Part shown: in pieces, positions 1 through 10,915 of the stretch
Layout: every line of letters begins with the position of its first letter
Numbering within the stretch: position 1 is the first letter of the stretch
From: Shinisaurus crocodilurus
Taxonomy: Eukaryota; Chordata; Lepidosauria; Squamata; Shinisauridae
Reading direction: 5' to 3'
Length of the DNA: 64,000 bases
NCBI GenBank assembly: GCA_021292165.1
Contig: CM037877.1
Coordinates: forward strand, 26,052,197 to 26,116,196
The notes under the pieces: generated by a model
Database searches by the model: none
The model's input: only the letters and a program-made list of their open reading frames with translations
What the model was told of the DNA's origin: nothing
Made by a program: the position numbers and the translations under genes

Positions 1-604
1 AATGGATCGGCACCGCTACCATTGTTTCTTTCTTTTACATTTCATTGCAGTTTTTCTAATGGTGTGTTGTCTCTGCTCCTCTTATTGGACAAGGAGTACA
101 GCAATGGACCATTTAAATCCTTCAGACTCATTATTTCAAGTACATTTACCAAAGGGAAGACATGACAGCATGCTGTTGCCGTCTCACAGTTGTGACACAA
201 CAGCACAGTCCCTTGTGTGTAAATGTATTAATGGAGAGGAGGAACAGTCTTCTGCTTCAATCCCAAATAGAACGGGTGTGATGCTCCTTCTCCTTCCAAA
301 TCTAGGTACTCAAAGGCAGCAGAACCTTGCTTGAAGGATCCAAACAGTGCATTGCTGTAAATTGACGTTACCCAAATTAAAATGCAAAGCGAACCATGGG
401 TCAATGGCCAGGAGGGAGGCCATTCCATAGTGTTTGTCCAAACAAGTGCCAGACCTTCTAAAATAAAAGTTTGTTTACTTTCTTTCCGATATTCATACCC
501 TGCCTCTCAACTGTAGTTACCGAAGCAGCTCAGATTATTAATTAAAATAGCAATGTCATCAATAAGAAAACACAATCGTTACTAAAGATTAAACTAAAAA
601 TTTA
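1..604. other. No gene recognised
   Basis: Short open frames here match no family I know. The stretch from about 470 to 620 is A-rich after a segment that loosely resembles the reverse complement of a LINE or SINE tail, but it is too decayed to name. Confidence 0.4.
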
Positions 605-1035
605 GAAGCAAAATAAAACAGTTTCATGGGATGACCTCCGGTTCTAGTATTATGAGAGAGGAGAAAAATGTCTCCCTATCCACTTTCTCCACACCATGCA
701 TCATTTTGTACACCTCTATCATGTCTCCCCCTTACTCACTTATTTTTTAAGCAAAACAATCCCAGATGTTGTAACCTTCCCTCACAGGGGAGTTAGTTGC
801 TTCAGCCCCTTGATCATTTTAGTTGCCTTTTTCTGCACTTTTTTCAACTCTACAATGTCCTTTTTTAGGTGCAGTGACCAGAATTGTACACAGTATTCTA
901 AGTGCGGGTGCACCGTAGATTTGCATAACGGCAGTATGATCTCAGAAGATTTATTTTCAGTTCCTTTCCCAATTGTGGCTAACATGGAATTTGTTAGGCA
1001 TAATCTGAGCAGTTTCTGAGAATGAATTGCCCCCA
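605..1035 (-). pseudogene. CR1-like LINE ORF2 C-terminal fragment
   Basis: The minus strand encodes HPHLEYCVQFW followed by KKVQKKATKMIKGL. This lines up with RPHLEYCVQFW and ERVQRRATRMIKGL in the full CR1 copy at 18739-19437. It is therefore the region downstream of the reverse transcriptase. Continuing leftwards, the frame breaks, but a match to the LINE's RGDMIxVYKxM segment remains near 690-730. It is a 5'-truncated dead copy, clearly more diverged than the 15-19 kb element. It resembles the fragment at 46510-46915, so both may belong to an older CR1 subfamily. Confidence 0.75.
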
Positions 1036-1544
1036 TGCCCCATCCTTGGTTGCAACCAACCTCACCTCGAAAGGTGGGGATACACTGTGCATGATACCAG
1101 TAACAAGCTTAACAGTCGGGCAGATTCATAATGGGAGCAGGCAATATGGTCATTGTCAGAGGAGTTAGGTCAATACCAAAGCTTTGAATTGTGTCTGGAA
1201 ACCAACTACTAGTAGCCCACGAAGTTTTGAGAACTGGCAAGATGTCACCTACTTTCAGTACAGTTAGTAGAGGTAACGTTTAGTTACCAATACACTACCT
1301 TTTACCCAAAGAAACCTGGAAATGTAGCATATGTTTGGGGAGAAGACTCCGGATGAGAGGCAGACTACTTTTGGCTTCACTGCAGACTGGCACTCCCTCT
1401 TTGGTTTATACGATCTGGTCAGACTCTTTTGAATCCCCCTGGTCAAAGGCCATGATAAATAAAATAATCTCAGTAGGGCTTTCACCAGATATGTTATTAT
1501 CTAATGAGTTAGTTAGTGCTAAATAAATTGTGAAACAGAGGTTG
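1036..1544. other. No gene recognised
   Basis: No convincing coding or repeat signal. A short CTCACCTCGAAAGGTGGGG segment near 1061 loosely resembles the LINE tail family seen at 14030-14440. Confidence 0.35.
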
Positions 1545-2080
1545 TTGGACATTGATTTACAAGAATTACAGGGAGCTGCCAGGGCCCCCTGCTCTATCCT
1601 TGGATCTGCCAGCTTTTTTTTAGCAAGGAGGGGCTGCCTTATCTATGCTGGCTGACGATTCCCAAATTTAGGAGAGCATTCTCATTAGCAAGATTTAATG
1701 CTCTCCCTTCTAAATTGCTGGATGGCAGATATAACGGAACTCCACTTTCTGAAAGATGCTGCCCATGCAATAACTTTGAGGGAGAATCTATACAGCATGT
1801 TTTACTTTCCTGCAGCTTCTACCATAGGGCCAGGAAAGACCTGATCTACCCTATTCTACGGTCTTTTCCTGGGCACCCTACGGACTTTTTAATAACTTTA
1901 TTACTCAGCAGCTCTGATAAGTTAATCACTGAGCAAGTGGCCAAATTTCTGAACCAAGCTATCTTTACCAGATTATGTTTGACTTCCCGTTTTCATGTGT
2001 CTAATTAACTGAGCTGTTTGTCTGTACTATATTGTGTGAGGAATGGTCTATTGACTGTAATAAAGATTGTTGTTGTTGAG
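1545..2080 (+). pseudogene. Non-LTR retrotransposon C-terminal fragment
   Basis: A frame running through 1715-2008 encodes CCPC, nine residues, then HVLLSC. This cysteine/histidine arrangement is typical of the zinc-knuckle-like end of LINE reverse transcriptase proteins. It ends with a stop and is followed by AATAAAG and a short TTG repeat (2058-2078), as expected for a LINE 3' end. Upstream in-frame similarity (LTIPKFRRAFSLARFN) extends to about 1640. The clade cannot be fixed by eye. It is 5'-truncated and lacks the polymerase core. The MITE at 2098 starts just beyond its tail. Confidence 0.6.
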
Positions 2081-2097
2081 AGGCAGACTATATATAG

Positions 2098-2456
2098 CAG
2101 GGGTGCAGAACCCCTTTCAGCCCAAGGGCCAAATTCGATTTCAAAAAAGCTCACAGGGGCCACATTCGGGGGTGGTGGTGTTAAAGGTAAAAGTGGTGGG
2201 ACCCAAAAACCCACATACCAGCATATTTTAGCTTAAAGCTTCTACTGCCAGTAACTAAGCCTTAGGGGAGGCATTTCAACCTTTCAGAATGGGAAAGAAT
2301 CTGTGCAAAAGCCAGGAAACCACCCAATGATCGGTGGTTGGCAGAAAGGGGTGGGGCCTAGGGAAGGGGGCATGGCCTTCTGGGGAACCCTGGAGAGCTG
2401 AACTGGGACCCTGGGGAGCCAAATGTGGCCCCTAGGCCTGAGGTTCTGCACCCTTG
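2098..2456 (+). mobile_element. hAT-like MITE, family E, with 8-bp target duplication
   Basis: The ends are inverted: CAGGGGTGCAGAACC at the left and GGTTCTGCACCCTTG at the right. The flanks ATATATAG (2090-2097) and ATATACAG (2457-2464) agree at 7 of 8 bases, as expected of the 8-bp duplication made by hAT transposases. It has no coding capacity. Other copies lie at 53521-53848 and, inverted, at 27065-27245; they share a conserved core around CCAGCATATTTTAGCTTAAA. Confidence 0.75.
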
Positions 2457-2464
2457 ATATACAG

Positions 2465-3400
2465 TATGCTCAGTTTTTTGTCGTGCAAAAAACCGAACCC
2501 AAACAGCTGGTCTTGTGAATGTGTGCATGGAGAACAATTAGTTGGAATTACATCCATACTCTCCTTTTGTGGTTTGTGTAGTTCTTTTGAAATACAGTAA
2601 TGGAACACTCTTCTTTCAATAAAAGCATTGTATACTTTTGCTCTACTTGATACTCTAGAGACTACCAAAGTGGTTTCTTGTCCAAGGTGTTACTGAAAAT
2701 GAGATGCAAGGCTGAGTCCACCATAATCTTCTTAAGTGGACCTAACTTTATAATGAACCAGACCCAAATGCAATAAGACACCATTTCACAAGTTTGAGGA
2801 TTTCAAACTCTTTTTAAAAAGAGCCAGATTTTGTGGCTTGGATGGTTCTCTCATCAGTTAACACCCATGATAAAATCATGTGGGCTAAAGGGAAGAGGGG
2901 GGAAAAGGAATACTCATATTGGATATTAACTGTTCTCTCTCCTTTCTTCTTCAAAGCTCTCAGGATGTTCAGAAAATATGATGTCAATATTAATAAACCA
3001 AACATTGCCCACCCATGCAATACTATGAGTCCCTCTTTGAAAAGGGAACTAAAGAAATTCCAAATATAACCTTCAGATTAAACTTGGTTATGTCTTTATT
3101 CAGAGTTATACTAAAAGTACAGATGACTTTGGAAGAGAACACAGTAATTAATCACCATGCCTATTAAAAGAAGAAACCTATTGTCCATTGGAAACATGTT
3201 TATATTTAAAAATGCTGGCCCAGCCCAGTGATGTTTACGTACTACAAAGCATTGTGTGCAATGACTACCACATATTAAAAACCCACACGCAGCAACACGG
3301 ACATCAGATGTGCGTACAAACTTGCACCCTCTGAGAGCAAAGGGTTAGGCACGAATAGCTCAGCGGTCATGGTTTTTTCAAGTTGCATTACGATATGAAC
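2465..3400. other. No gene recognised
   Basis: Unremarkable AT-rich sequence; no repeat family, exon or RNA gene is recognised. Confidence 0.4.
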
Positions 3401-3745
3401 TAGGGATGTATGGATTTTGTTAAATCCATTCCATCTGTGTGTTGCGGATTGTCAGGCATATTTCGTTCTGACTTTTTTCTGTCTAAACATGCATAGGATT
3501 GCGTCCTAAGTCCATTACATGACATAAACTAAATATATGACACACACACCCCAACTGCTCAATTTGCAGAGTTAGATATATCACATATTATATATAATTA
3601 GTGAAGGGTGAGAAGTTCAGTTCGTTTTTGGAATAAGAAATTATGAAAATTCACAAATCTCTCCATAACTGGGATGGAAACAGCTTGAGGGTTTTTAAAA
3701 AGAAAATTGAATATGGGAGGAAGTCAAACTGACACATTCAGCCAT
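3401..3745. mobile_element. Decayed pieces of MITE family K and a half palindrome
   Basis: GAGAAGTTCAGTTCG near 3609, AAAATTCACAAATCTCTCC and the CAAACTGACACATTCAGCC end near 3725-3745 match the A-rich MITE family best seen at 43028-43320. The segment 3474-3508 is one arm end (GTCTAAACATGCATAGGATT) of the palindromic family seen intact at 10784-10915. The boundaries are unclear. Confidence 0.45.
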
Positions 3746-3849
3746 CCAAGCAAATGCCTTTCTTAAAAGTCTGGGATTGAATCCCTGCGTATTCAGCCAA
3801 GTTTGTGGTGCTGAAATAGAGTAGCCACCTCTTCTTTTCTGACAGTCCT

Positions 3850-4132
3850 CATAGAATCATAGGTAGAGTTGGAAGGGGCCTATACGGCAATCGAGTCCAA
3901 CCCCCTGCTCAATGCAGGAATCAAAGCATCCCTGACAGATGGCTGTCCAGCTGCACCTTGAATGCCCCCAGTGTGGGAGAGCCCACAACCTCCCTAGGTA
4001 ATTGGTTCCATTGTTGTATTGCTCTAACAGTCAGGAAGTTTTTCCTGATGTCCAGGCAGAATCTGGCTTCCTGTAACTTGAGCCCATTATTCCATGTCCT
4101 GCAATCTGGGATGGTGGAGAAGAGATCTTTAT
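3850..4132 (-). mobile_element. CR1 LINE 3' fragment
   Basis: The reverse complement reproduces the CR1 tail found at 19260-19510. It encodes NGLKLQEARFCLDIRKNFL, a CR1 ORF2 C-terminus (minus-strand frame 3921-4175), and ends in the GAGCAGGGGGTTGGACTCGA block and the ATGATTCTATG-type terminus near 3853. It is strongly 5'-truncated, the usual fate of CR1 insertions. It abuts a 5S/CR1 SINE in the opposite orientation, so the two insertions lie head to head. Confidence 0.85.
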
Positions 4133-4290
4133 GCTGGCTCAGCTTGTCTGCATGTGGAAAGCTAAGCAGGGTCAAGTCTGGATATTACTTGGATGGGAAA
4201 CCCCTCCTCTAGTTTCCTGCATTGAGCAGGGGGTTGGACTCGATAGCCTTGTAGGCTCCTTCCAACTGTATGATCTATGAAATATATGAA
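4133..4290 (+). mobile_element. 5S rRNA-derived SINE with CR1 tail (copy 1)
   Basis: The head contains AAAGCTAAGCAGGGTCAAG and ATTACTTGGATGGGAAACC. These correspond to the internal promoter region (boxes A and C) of 5S rRNA genes. About 20 bp later the sequence switches to TGCATTGAGCAGGGGGTTGG and continues as the CR1 3' end, closing with TGATCTATGAA. The same junction recurs at 26418-26580 and 50469-50620, so it is a real family and not a chance juxtaposition. SINE3 elements of fish have the same architecture. Transcription by RNA polymerase III and mobilisation by CR1 are inferred. Confidence 0.8.
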
Positions 4291-4449
4291 ACCTTTCCAG
4301 TCTTTAACAGCTACATGGCAGGCATGTACAACATGGTCCTCTTCATGCTGAAAATGGCTGTATCTATTTAATTTGGCTGGTGCAGGTGGGTGAAAACTTT
4401 GTTCACTTCATTGTTTGATAAGAACTTACCAACATATGCAAATTTCTCC

Positions 4450-4556
4450 ATAAACAGGATGGAAAGAACTTGAGATTTAAAAAAAAAATTGAATGTGAGA
4501 GACATATTTGCTAAACTGACATATTTGTCCATTCCTATATATATTTTAATAGTCAT
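4450..4556. mobile_element. MITE family K end fragment
   Basis: The segment ending ACATATTTGTCCATTCCTA resembles the right end of the element at 43028-43320 (ACAGATTCATCCATTCCTA). Only the end is recognisable. Confidence 0.4.
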
Positions 4557-4616
4557 AGTGAAGGGTCATAGTCTACTCTAGAAGTAACAGAAAGTCCAGC
4601 TTTAGTCTTTCTAAAA

Positions 4617-4752
4617 CAGGGCTCTCCAACCTTGGGTCCCTAGATGTTGCTGGGCTACAGCTCCCAGAATCCCTTGCCATTAGCCATGCTGGCTGGGTAT
4701 GCTGGGAGCTGTAGGCCAGCAACATCTGGGGACCCAAGCTTGGAGAGCCCTG
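4617..4752. mobile_element. Palindromic hAT-like MITE, family B
   Basis: A long imperfect palindrome opens with CAGGGCTCTCCAACCTTGG and closes with its complement, CCAAGCTTGGAGAGCCCTG. The flanks TTCTAAAA (4609-4616) and TTCTAAAG (4753-4760) match at 7 of 8 bases, pointing to hAT-type insertion. The central part carries the CTACAGCTCCCAGAATCCC motif common to the family. Other copies are at 28186, 32792, 35137, 38600, 42636 and 58773. Confidence 0.8.
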
Positions 4753-4760
4753 TTCTAAAG

Positions 4761-5965
4761 CTTGTACTTTTTACTTGAAATGTCCATCTTGTGTTGTTGT
4801 TTTTATTTTTAATATCTAGTTTCCTGGGGCATACACACATGTATTTTTGCAACAACACCAACCCCACTCCCCACAAGAAATTAGATAGGTGCTAATAAGA
4901 CTTGTATCTTTGGTTTTACAAAATGGTAGAAATAAACAGTTCTAATTCATTTCTTAAATGTTGTTTTTAAGAATAAAAATATCTTTCCATTTGAAAAGAA
5001 ACAGACTGCTAAAAAGCTTAACAAATTGTTCCATAATTTGCCAAATAGATTCCATCTGTATAAGCTAATATAACATAAACGATGGTTTGTTGCATTCTGT
5101 GGAATAGCATTAATTCTGAGTTTGGCATATTAACATGTGTCATACTGTGGCTGTTCTTCAGATCTTCCACCACACAGTGCATTGGTAAATGTATTGATTT
5201 ACATGTGGTATGGTGTGCTTATTAACATATGTCTGTATTGTGCATTAATACCCCCCTTGCAGCCACATGTCTTAACTACATTATCTATATTAAACTGACC
5301 CTTGAACAAAGCAATATCTGTTTTCTCAATTAATGCTATTGCATTGCTGTTAATTTTGGAGCATTCTCTTGTTCCGCCACAAGAGAACAGGATTCTTGGC
5401 ATCACATAATATAGCTAATTCTAGGATCAAACCACCTTCAATATAAGGGAAAGGAAGGTGCTAAAAAATGCACATGCACCATAAGGTGCCAGCCTTAACT
5501 TCCATGCGATGTAAGCAGTAAACATGTTCTACAGTCTCTCATAAAATGTACCTGTTCATCAGTAAGAGTCCCAGGCCAATACTGTATAATAGTCACTCAG
5601 ATATTGCTACATATTACATGCCAGCACACCTCATGCAAATTTAAAAAGGAAAACAACAACTTTGAATGGGGAAATTGTACATGAAGTGGCAAATGGAACG
5701 GAGTCCTTAACCCTTTCCTCATGTGCTATTTACAAGGGTAAGTCCACTTTTTAAAAGCCATAGAAGAGGGGTATAGTAGCTGAGGAGCAATTTCAAGTTA
5801 GGAACTCAGTGAGTGGGGAAAGGATTAAGTGCCTTCCCCCCACCCCCATGCTGCTTCTCAACTCACAATGCCCCTACAAATCTGTTTTACTTTTTCTGCC
5901 ACAAATGGAGAAACATGACAAGGAAGTCCTTCCAGTCAAAATTGCTTTGCAGATGAAAGTAAAAG
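4761..5965. other. No gene recognised
   Basis: AT-rich single-copy-looking sequence. No exon, RNA gene or known repeat was seen. Confidence 0.4.
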
Positions 5966-5966
5966 T

Positions 5967-5998
5967 TGGCTGGCTGGCTGGCTGGCTGGCTTACTTTC

Positions 5999-6030
<32 letters not shown>
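5967..6030 (+). repeat. Microsatellites (TGGC)n and (CA)n
   Basis: About six TGGC units (5967-5991) are followed, after a short gap, by about fourteen CA units (6001-6029). Confidence 0.95.
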
Positions 6031-6031
<1 letters not shown>

Positions 6032-6072
6032 TACTATTTTATTGTGTCCATGCACTCATGGGAGTGTCGTGA

Positions 6073-6230
6073 CCATTTGCACAATGGGGCTTTTGTGCTT
6101 CTAAAAATAATGGGGCAGGTCAGTGGTTCTTGCAGAAGGGAGCTCCGCTGACCTGTCCCAATACGGAAATGAGCATTTCTGCTAGTTTCTGGAGTTATTT
6201 GTAGAAGCACGAACACCCCAAAGCACAAGC
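6073..6230. repeat. Imperfect foldback
   Basis: GGGGCAGGTCAGTGG pairs with CCGCTGACCTGTCCC, and further out GCTTTTGTGCTTCTA pairs imperfectly with TAGAAGCACGAAC. It could be a decayed palindromic MITE. Confidence 0.45.
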
Positions 6231-6299
6231 GGCTGCTCCTGTGAGTGTAGTGGAACCAGCGGAGGTGGACCAACCCATTGGATACTGCCCATAGTTGCC

Positions 6300-6390
6300 A
6301 CACAACCTAAGTTCTCTGGGTGCTTCACAAACAAATACAACATTAAAATACAACATGACACAATAAAAACTAAAGCAAGCCAAAATGTAT
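6300..6390 (-). mobile_element. LINE tail fragment, 'CTCTGGG' family
   Basis: AAGTTCTCTGGGTGCTTCACA followed by AAAATACAACATGACA resembles the reverse-oriented LINE 3' end at 14030-14440. It is short and diverged. Confidence 0.4.
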
Positions 6391-6639
6391 AGAATCTTGT
6401 TTGGTTGGTTGTTTTTGTGCTAAAGTTTTGACTCAATGAGTCCATTTTAGAGAGCTGCCTTTTATATTTTAAATTTGCAGAAAGAGAATTATTAATGACA
6501 AATAATGACTGTCTGGTCAGGATTCCCCCCCTCCCCCAAGGTATTTTTATTTTATGACTTCTTTTGTTCTCATTAACTGGGTCAGCACTGGCAGAGAAAA
6601 CAGGTTTAGCCAACACCAAAACGGTGCCCATGTGTGCAC

Positions 6640-6735
6640 TACCTCAAGAGGTGGGGCTATAGCACACTGGTTGAGAGAGACCATGCTTTGCATATAGAAG
6701 GTCCCAGATTCAATCCCTGACATATCTAGTTTTTT
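6640..6735 (+). mobile_element. tRNA-Ala-like SINE head, decayed
   Basis: GCTATAGCACACTGGTTGAG then ATGCTTTGCATATAGAAGGT and CCAGATTCAATCC correspond to box A, the anticodon region and box B of the SINE at 34026-34217. The tail is missing. Confidence 0.6.
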
Positions 6736-6744
6736 AATAAAGGA

Positions 6745-7680
6745 GATATAATTTCATTTCTACTTGAGTAGGTAAGCTCCCCTAGGCAATTTAGAACCCT
6801 GGCAATTTAGAACCTCACTCTCTCCCTTTTGCATAATAGTATTTGTATAGAGAAGGAGAACACCTGAATAGGGTTTGCATCATGCATTCCAATTCTAAGT
6901 ATCTCCCAGTGCTTTCTTTCATGCAGTTGTGTTCAGGAATGCAGCTGGAGACCATGTTCCTAAACATACTTTTTTTCTGATCCAGCAAGGCAGATCATTT
7001 CAATCTCCCAACCTCATCTATCACAGCTATCAAAGTTGCCATAAGTTTCAAGTCAATAGTCCAGTGTGAGGCTGCTGAATTGGAATTCATTAGCAAATAT
7101 GATATTGTGTAAATTGGTCTCAACAAATCCTGGAAATGGATCGCTTATCACCAAAAGTAAAACTGTTGTGATATGTATCACGTTACCAGCTGCAGCACAT
7201 TGTTTATACATGGAAAGGACAGAATGGCTGTAAACAGGTTTTGTTATGTCTTACTAGAATCCTTGATTCTGGACTGTGAGAACAGTATGAGCTGGTCACA
7301 TGGTTTGTATGTTCTGATGACGTGCTAACTTGTTTTCTGTCTGAAGCCATCTTAGAGAGAAGTTGGACTGCTTTCTCTCTTCTTCTTGTTCTTCTTGCTA
7401 GACTTTGTTCCTGCAACAATGTAACGTCTTTGCTGAGGTGGAGTGAAGCTCAACTTACTCCACTGGATGTAATTCTTGCTATGCATTTATACTCTGCACA
7501 TGGACTGTAACTAGGAAATGTATACTCTGTAGAACTTTACTTGCTAAGTAAATAAACAGGTAGAATTAGACCTGTGGTGTTACAGAGTGTTTCCTGACTC
7601 CATGGATTAATCTGCAATGGGGAAGCTGGAAGCAAGTCTGATTACAGGTCAGATTGGGCTGGCCAAAACTGGCACCGACA
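6745..7680. other. No gene recognised
   Basis: Nothing recognisable. Short open frames near 7204-7510 show no family motif. Confidence 0.4.
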
Positions 7681-7682
7681 CA

Positions 7683-7727
7683 GCACGCTGCACGCTGCAC
7701 GCTGCACGCTGCACGCTGCACGCTGCG
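7683..7727 (+). repeat. Minisatellite, 7-bp unit GCACGCT
   Basis: Six and a half exact head-to-tail copies of GCACGCT; CpG-containing. Confidence 0.95.
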
Positions 7728-8057
7728 TAGGGAGGTGAGATCTGGAAGATCTGTGTGTGGAATTTCAGGCGTCTGTTAGCACACAGATAGGATTATAAAT
7801 CTCCCAACTCTGCTCACACGCCAACATGGGGTGATATGTGGGGGGAGGGCATTCCTTGGGACCAGGCTCTGGAAAACATGGCCATCCAAGCTGAAAGAGG
7901 ACAAGAGGGTATGTTAGAGTCTGGATTCATCTGTGCTGTCCATAGTACTGTGACATATCTACTACCTCTTGCAGTGGTTGATCTTTTGGTGTTGCTTCTT
8001 ATAAAAACAAAATATTTTGTTGTTTTTCTTACTTCACCCATTTAGGTAAAAAAAACA

Positions 8058-8145
8058 TGCATCTGATGAAGTGGGGGCAGAGACCATGAAATCTTCTACA
8101 ACAATAAATGGGTTAGTCTTTAAGGTACTAAAATACTCTGTGCTG
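8058..8145 (+). mobile_element. Unclassified reptile interspersed repeat fragment
   Basis: GCATCTGATGAAGTGGG, then AATAAATGGGTTAGTCTTTA and AGGTACTAAAATACTC follow the order of a repeat end common in reptile genomes (family name not certain). A related piece lies near 36560-36600. Confidence 0.45.
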
Positions 8146-8788
8146 TGACAATTCAGCTACCCTTCTAGAATTGCCAAGAATGTCCCACAAGCCATCATGA
8201 AAACACACAAAGAAGATCTGTCTGTGACATGACCTACCTTTGGCTACTGACACAGGAAAAAGCGCTAGCTGAAGGATTATAAACATAAAAGGTAAGTGGC
8301 AATAGATCCAATTACTTGTAGGATGTCATAGGACTAGGTGCTAATACCCAGTCTTGTTCCATATATGATTAGTAAATCTGCAGATGATACAAACCTAGAA
8401 AGTGTTGCAGGCACGAACTGTGACCACCAAACTGCAAGATGTTTCGGGGGGGGGGGACGGGACGTACTAGAACTCATAAACTGTGATTCAATACCAAAAT
8501 ATTGTAAAACGATGAAATAACAACCTACATAATATTTTGTGTAGTGAAAATTAAAGCTAGTGCAATAATAGTTGGCAGAAAAGTAGATTATCACTTTGAC
8601 TACCCAACCAACCCAGATGAATTGGGCAGTGGCGGTGTTGGTTCTGGTGTAATATCATTTTCTCTTACCCCATCAGAGTTCTTTAATCTGGTAATGTTTT
8701 TAGATTGTCCAGGAACATTTTTTTTCTGTACCCATCATATTTCGATAATACAGAACCCTTTTCTGATGTCTGGGCCATGAAACCCATT
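8146..8788. other. No gene recognised
   Basis: No coding or repeat family recognised apart from a poly-G run near 8446-8457. Confidence 0.4.
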
Positions 8789-8865
8789 GCTGGCTGGGAT
8801 ATGCTGGGAGTCATAGGACTTGTTCTGTCTAAACAGGCATAGGAATGTGCCCCAAGTCTCTTCTA
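8789..8865 (+). mobile_element. Half of a palindromic element, family A
   Basis: GCTGGCTGGGATATGCTGGG then CTGTCTAAACAGGCATAGGA is the right arm of the family seen at 10784-10915. The left arm is missing. Confidence 0.6.
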
Positions 8866-9541
8866 CACGCCCAGCTGCGGGCACAGCCTCAGCTAGAGCA
8901 AAGTCCTGGAACAGGGAGATAAAACTCTCCTTCCCCTCTCCTCAGGTTTCCAAAATAGTCCAGTCACCGACCATCACCTAACTTCTGTGGCAGTTTTGGG
9001 ATAAATATAACTTTTTCCTGATAGCATCGTAACAGCACTGACTACAAAGGGAAAGACTTGTGCATTTTACTGCCCGTGTTCTTTTATTGTGCCAGCTCAG
9101 CAGGCCTTTCACACCATGGCAGTTCTTCCTTAATAAACACAATTACAATATTTCCCTCTTTGTGTTTCACACTTATCTGGGTGCTAAATAACATAGGGAA
9201 CAGAATCTGGTCTTCCTTTTGAATATCTTGTCCAGCTTTGGAATAGAATAATGACATTTCATAGGCATGTGGGCAGAAAAGGGGAACATTTTAGTACTCC
9301 GTGTGCTCCATTGAGCATGTGCAGTAGCATATGTTTATGAAATTTGCTGGGGTAAGAGGAAATGATGTTACTCCCCTTTTCGATGGGGATGCTTCTTGTG
9401 ACTGTGTGGGACAGTATAGTGATACAAGAACCACCTGCCTTAATGCAGGGTGAGCATAATCCAACTGAGTGTCTTAGCTAACACCTCCCCATCCAACTAC
9501 ACCTTTTCAGGTGTTGAGGGAAACCTTCCAGTCACTACCCC

Positions 9542-9542
<1 letters not shown>
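8866..9542. other. No gene recognised
   Basis: Nothing recognisable. Confidence 0.4.

Positions 9543-9579
<37 letters not shown>
9543..9579 (+). repeat. (CA)n microsatellite
   Basis: About 18 uninterrupted CA units. Confidence 0.97.
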
Positions 9580-9582
<3 letters not shown>

Positions 9583-10071
9583 CGCTCTAGGTGTGTGAGC
9601 CAGATGCGCCCCAAAGGGCTAGCTTTTTCCACCTCTGGGTCCCACAGCCCTGGGGGGTGGATCTAAGGAATCCCTGTTCACCAACTCAGTACCTCCGAGT
9701 GCTCCTCACCAATATTCTTGCTTGTATCTGTTATTTGCCTTCACACCCCTGCCACGCAAAGGGGTAAGCCCCTGCTTAGTCCCTCTTGCCCCCACCTGCA
9801 TATACAATATAATCCTGCAAGCCCTGCTGCAGACCTACTAAAATGTTTCATGTCCTTCATGAGACCAGTGCAAGGTTGGCCCTCCTATGAGGCCACCCCA
9901 CCTCAGGCAGCGAAGCAGGAGGGGTGGTGAATCATGTTGGCCCTCCCCTGACTGGGAAGGCCCCCCGCCACTGCTCTGGAGAGGTTCTCTGAAGCAGCTG
10001 CCTGCCCAATGCCTTGTTGTGAGGATCCTGTGCATGCCAGAATAGTCACACGGCCGCTTCTGCACATGTGA
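9580..10071. other. No gene; possible hAT-like remnant
   Basis: The part from about 9870 to 9960 (GGTTGGCCCTCC, then a second GTTGGCCCTCCCCTG) resembles fragments of a hAT non-autonomous element, but no intact ends are present. Confidence 0.3.
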
Positions 10072-10079
10072 ATGGCAGC

Positions 10080-10244
10080 CAGGGCCGGTGCTACCATTAG
10101 GCCAACTAGGCAGCTGCCTAGGGCGCAGGGCTAAAGAGGGCACCAGAAACGCCTTGAAAAAAAATACAGCGCTCTCAAGTGGGAAGGGGGGGCGCTAAAT
10201 ATCTGATCTTGCCTAGGGCACCAAACTGCCTTGCACCGGTCCTG
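10080..10244 (+). mobile_element. hAT MITE with perfect 8-bp target duplication
   Basis: The element starts CAGGGCCGGTGCTACC and ends TTGCACCGGTCCTG. ATGGCAGC occurs directly on both sides (10072-10079 and 10245-10252), a perfect 8-bp duplication. The CAGGGCCGG terminus is typical of hAT non-autonomous elements. It is 165 bp long with no coding capacity. Confidence 0.9.
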
Positions 10245-10252
10245 ATGGCAGC

Positions 10253-10783
10253 AATCATCATGTGCAGAAGTTGCTGTGTTATTAGCAATGCAGAGAATTA
10301 TACTTCATTGCCATCTACTAGAGACTAAAAACACGAGGAATGTCATCCTACTGGAAGTTTCTTTCATAACAGATGTTCCTGTCACAGAAGCAACCTAGAA
10401 TGAACTAGAGTGTGTATGTTTTCTGCTCAAACTATGTTTTTTGCTGTTGACCTATCTGTAATCAGTAAAATGATATTACAAAACCCTTGTTTGTTCTACT
10501 CGGTGAGTTTATCTGAGTGGGAGTTCAAGTGCATTTGTCTTCTCCATCTACAACTCTGGGCCAAGACGTAAGTCCACAAGCCATTGTTGATTCTGAGACA
10601 TTCACTCATTGATGCATCTTAAAAGGACACAGTTATGGCACAGAACTGCAGAGGCATGTCCTGGCATTGGCACGCAGCTAGAACTGAACCAAAGCTACTC
10701 ACAGTTTCAGATGTGTTGAAAGACACTTTGGCTTTTTGACAAGGTTTCAGCTCTCTTGGGGGGGAAGAAAAAGAACATTTAAT
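10253..10783. other. No gene recognised
   Basis: Nothing recognisable. Confidence 0.4.
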
Positions 10784-10915
10784 GGTGCAATTCTATGCAT
10801 GTTTAGACAGAGGAAAGGCCTACAACTCCCAGCATGCCCCAGCCAGCCATGGCTGGCTGGGGCATGCTGGGAGTTGTAGGCCTTTCCTCTGTCTAAACAT
10901 GCATAGAATTGCGCC
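10784..10915. mobile_element. Near-perfect 132-bp palindrome, family A
   Basis: Two 66-bp arms meet at CCATGG (10847-10852). By eye they differ at a single pair (GGTGCAATTC against GAATTGCGCC at the ends). Other copies of the family lie at 22101-22230, 25215-25346 and 32991-33087. Their flanks read TTA, TTAG or TTAA next to GG/CC, which suggests a TTAA target. The near-perfect arms imply a young insertion or recent arm homogenisation. Confidence 0.85.
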
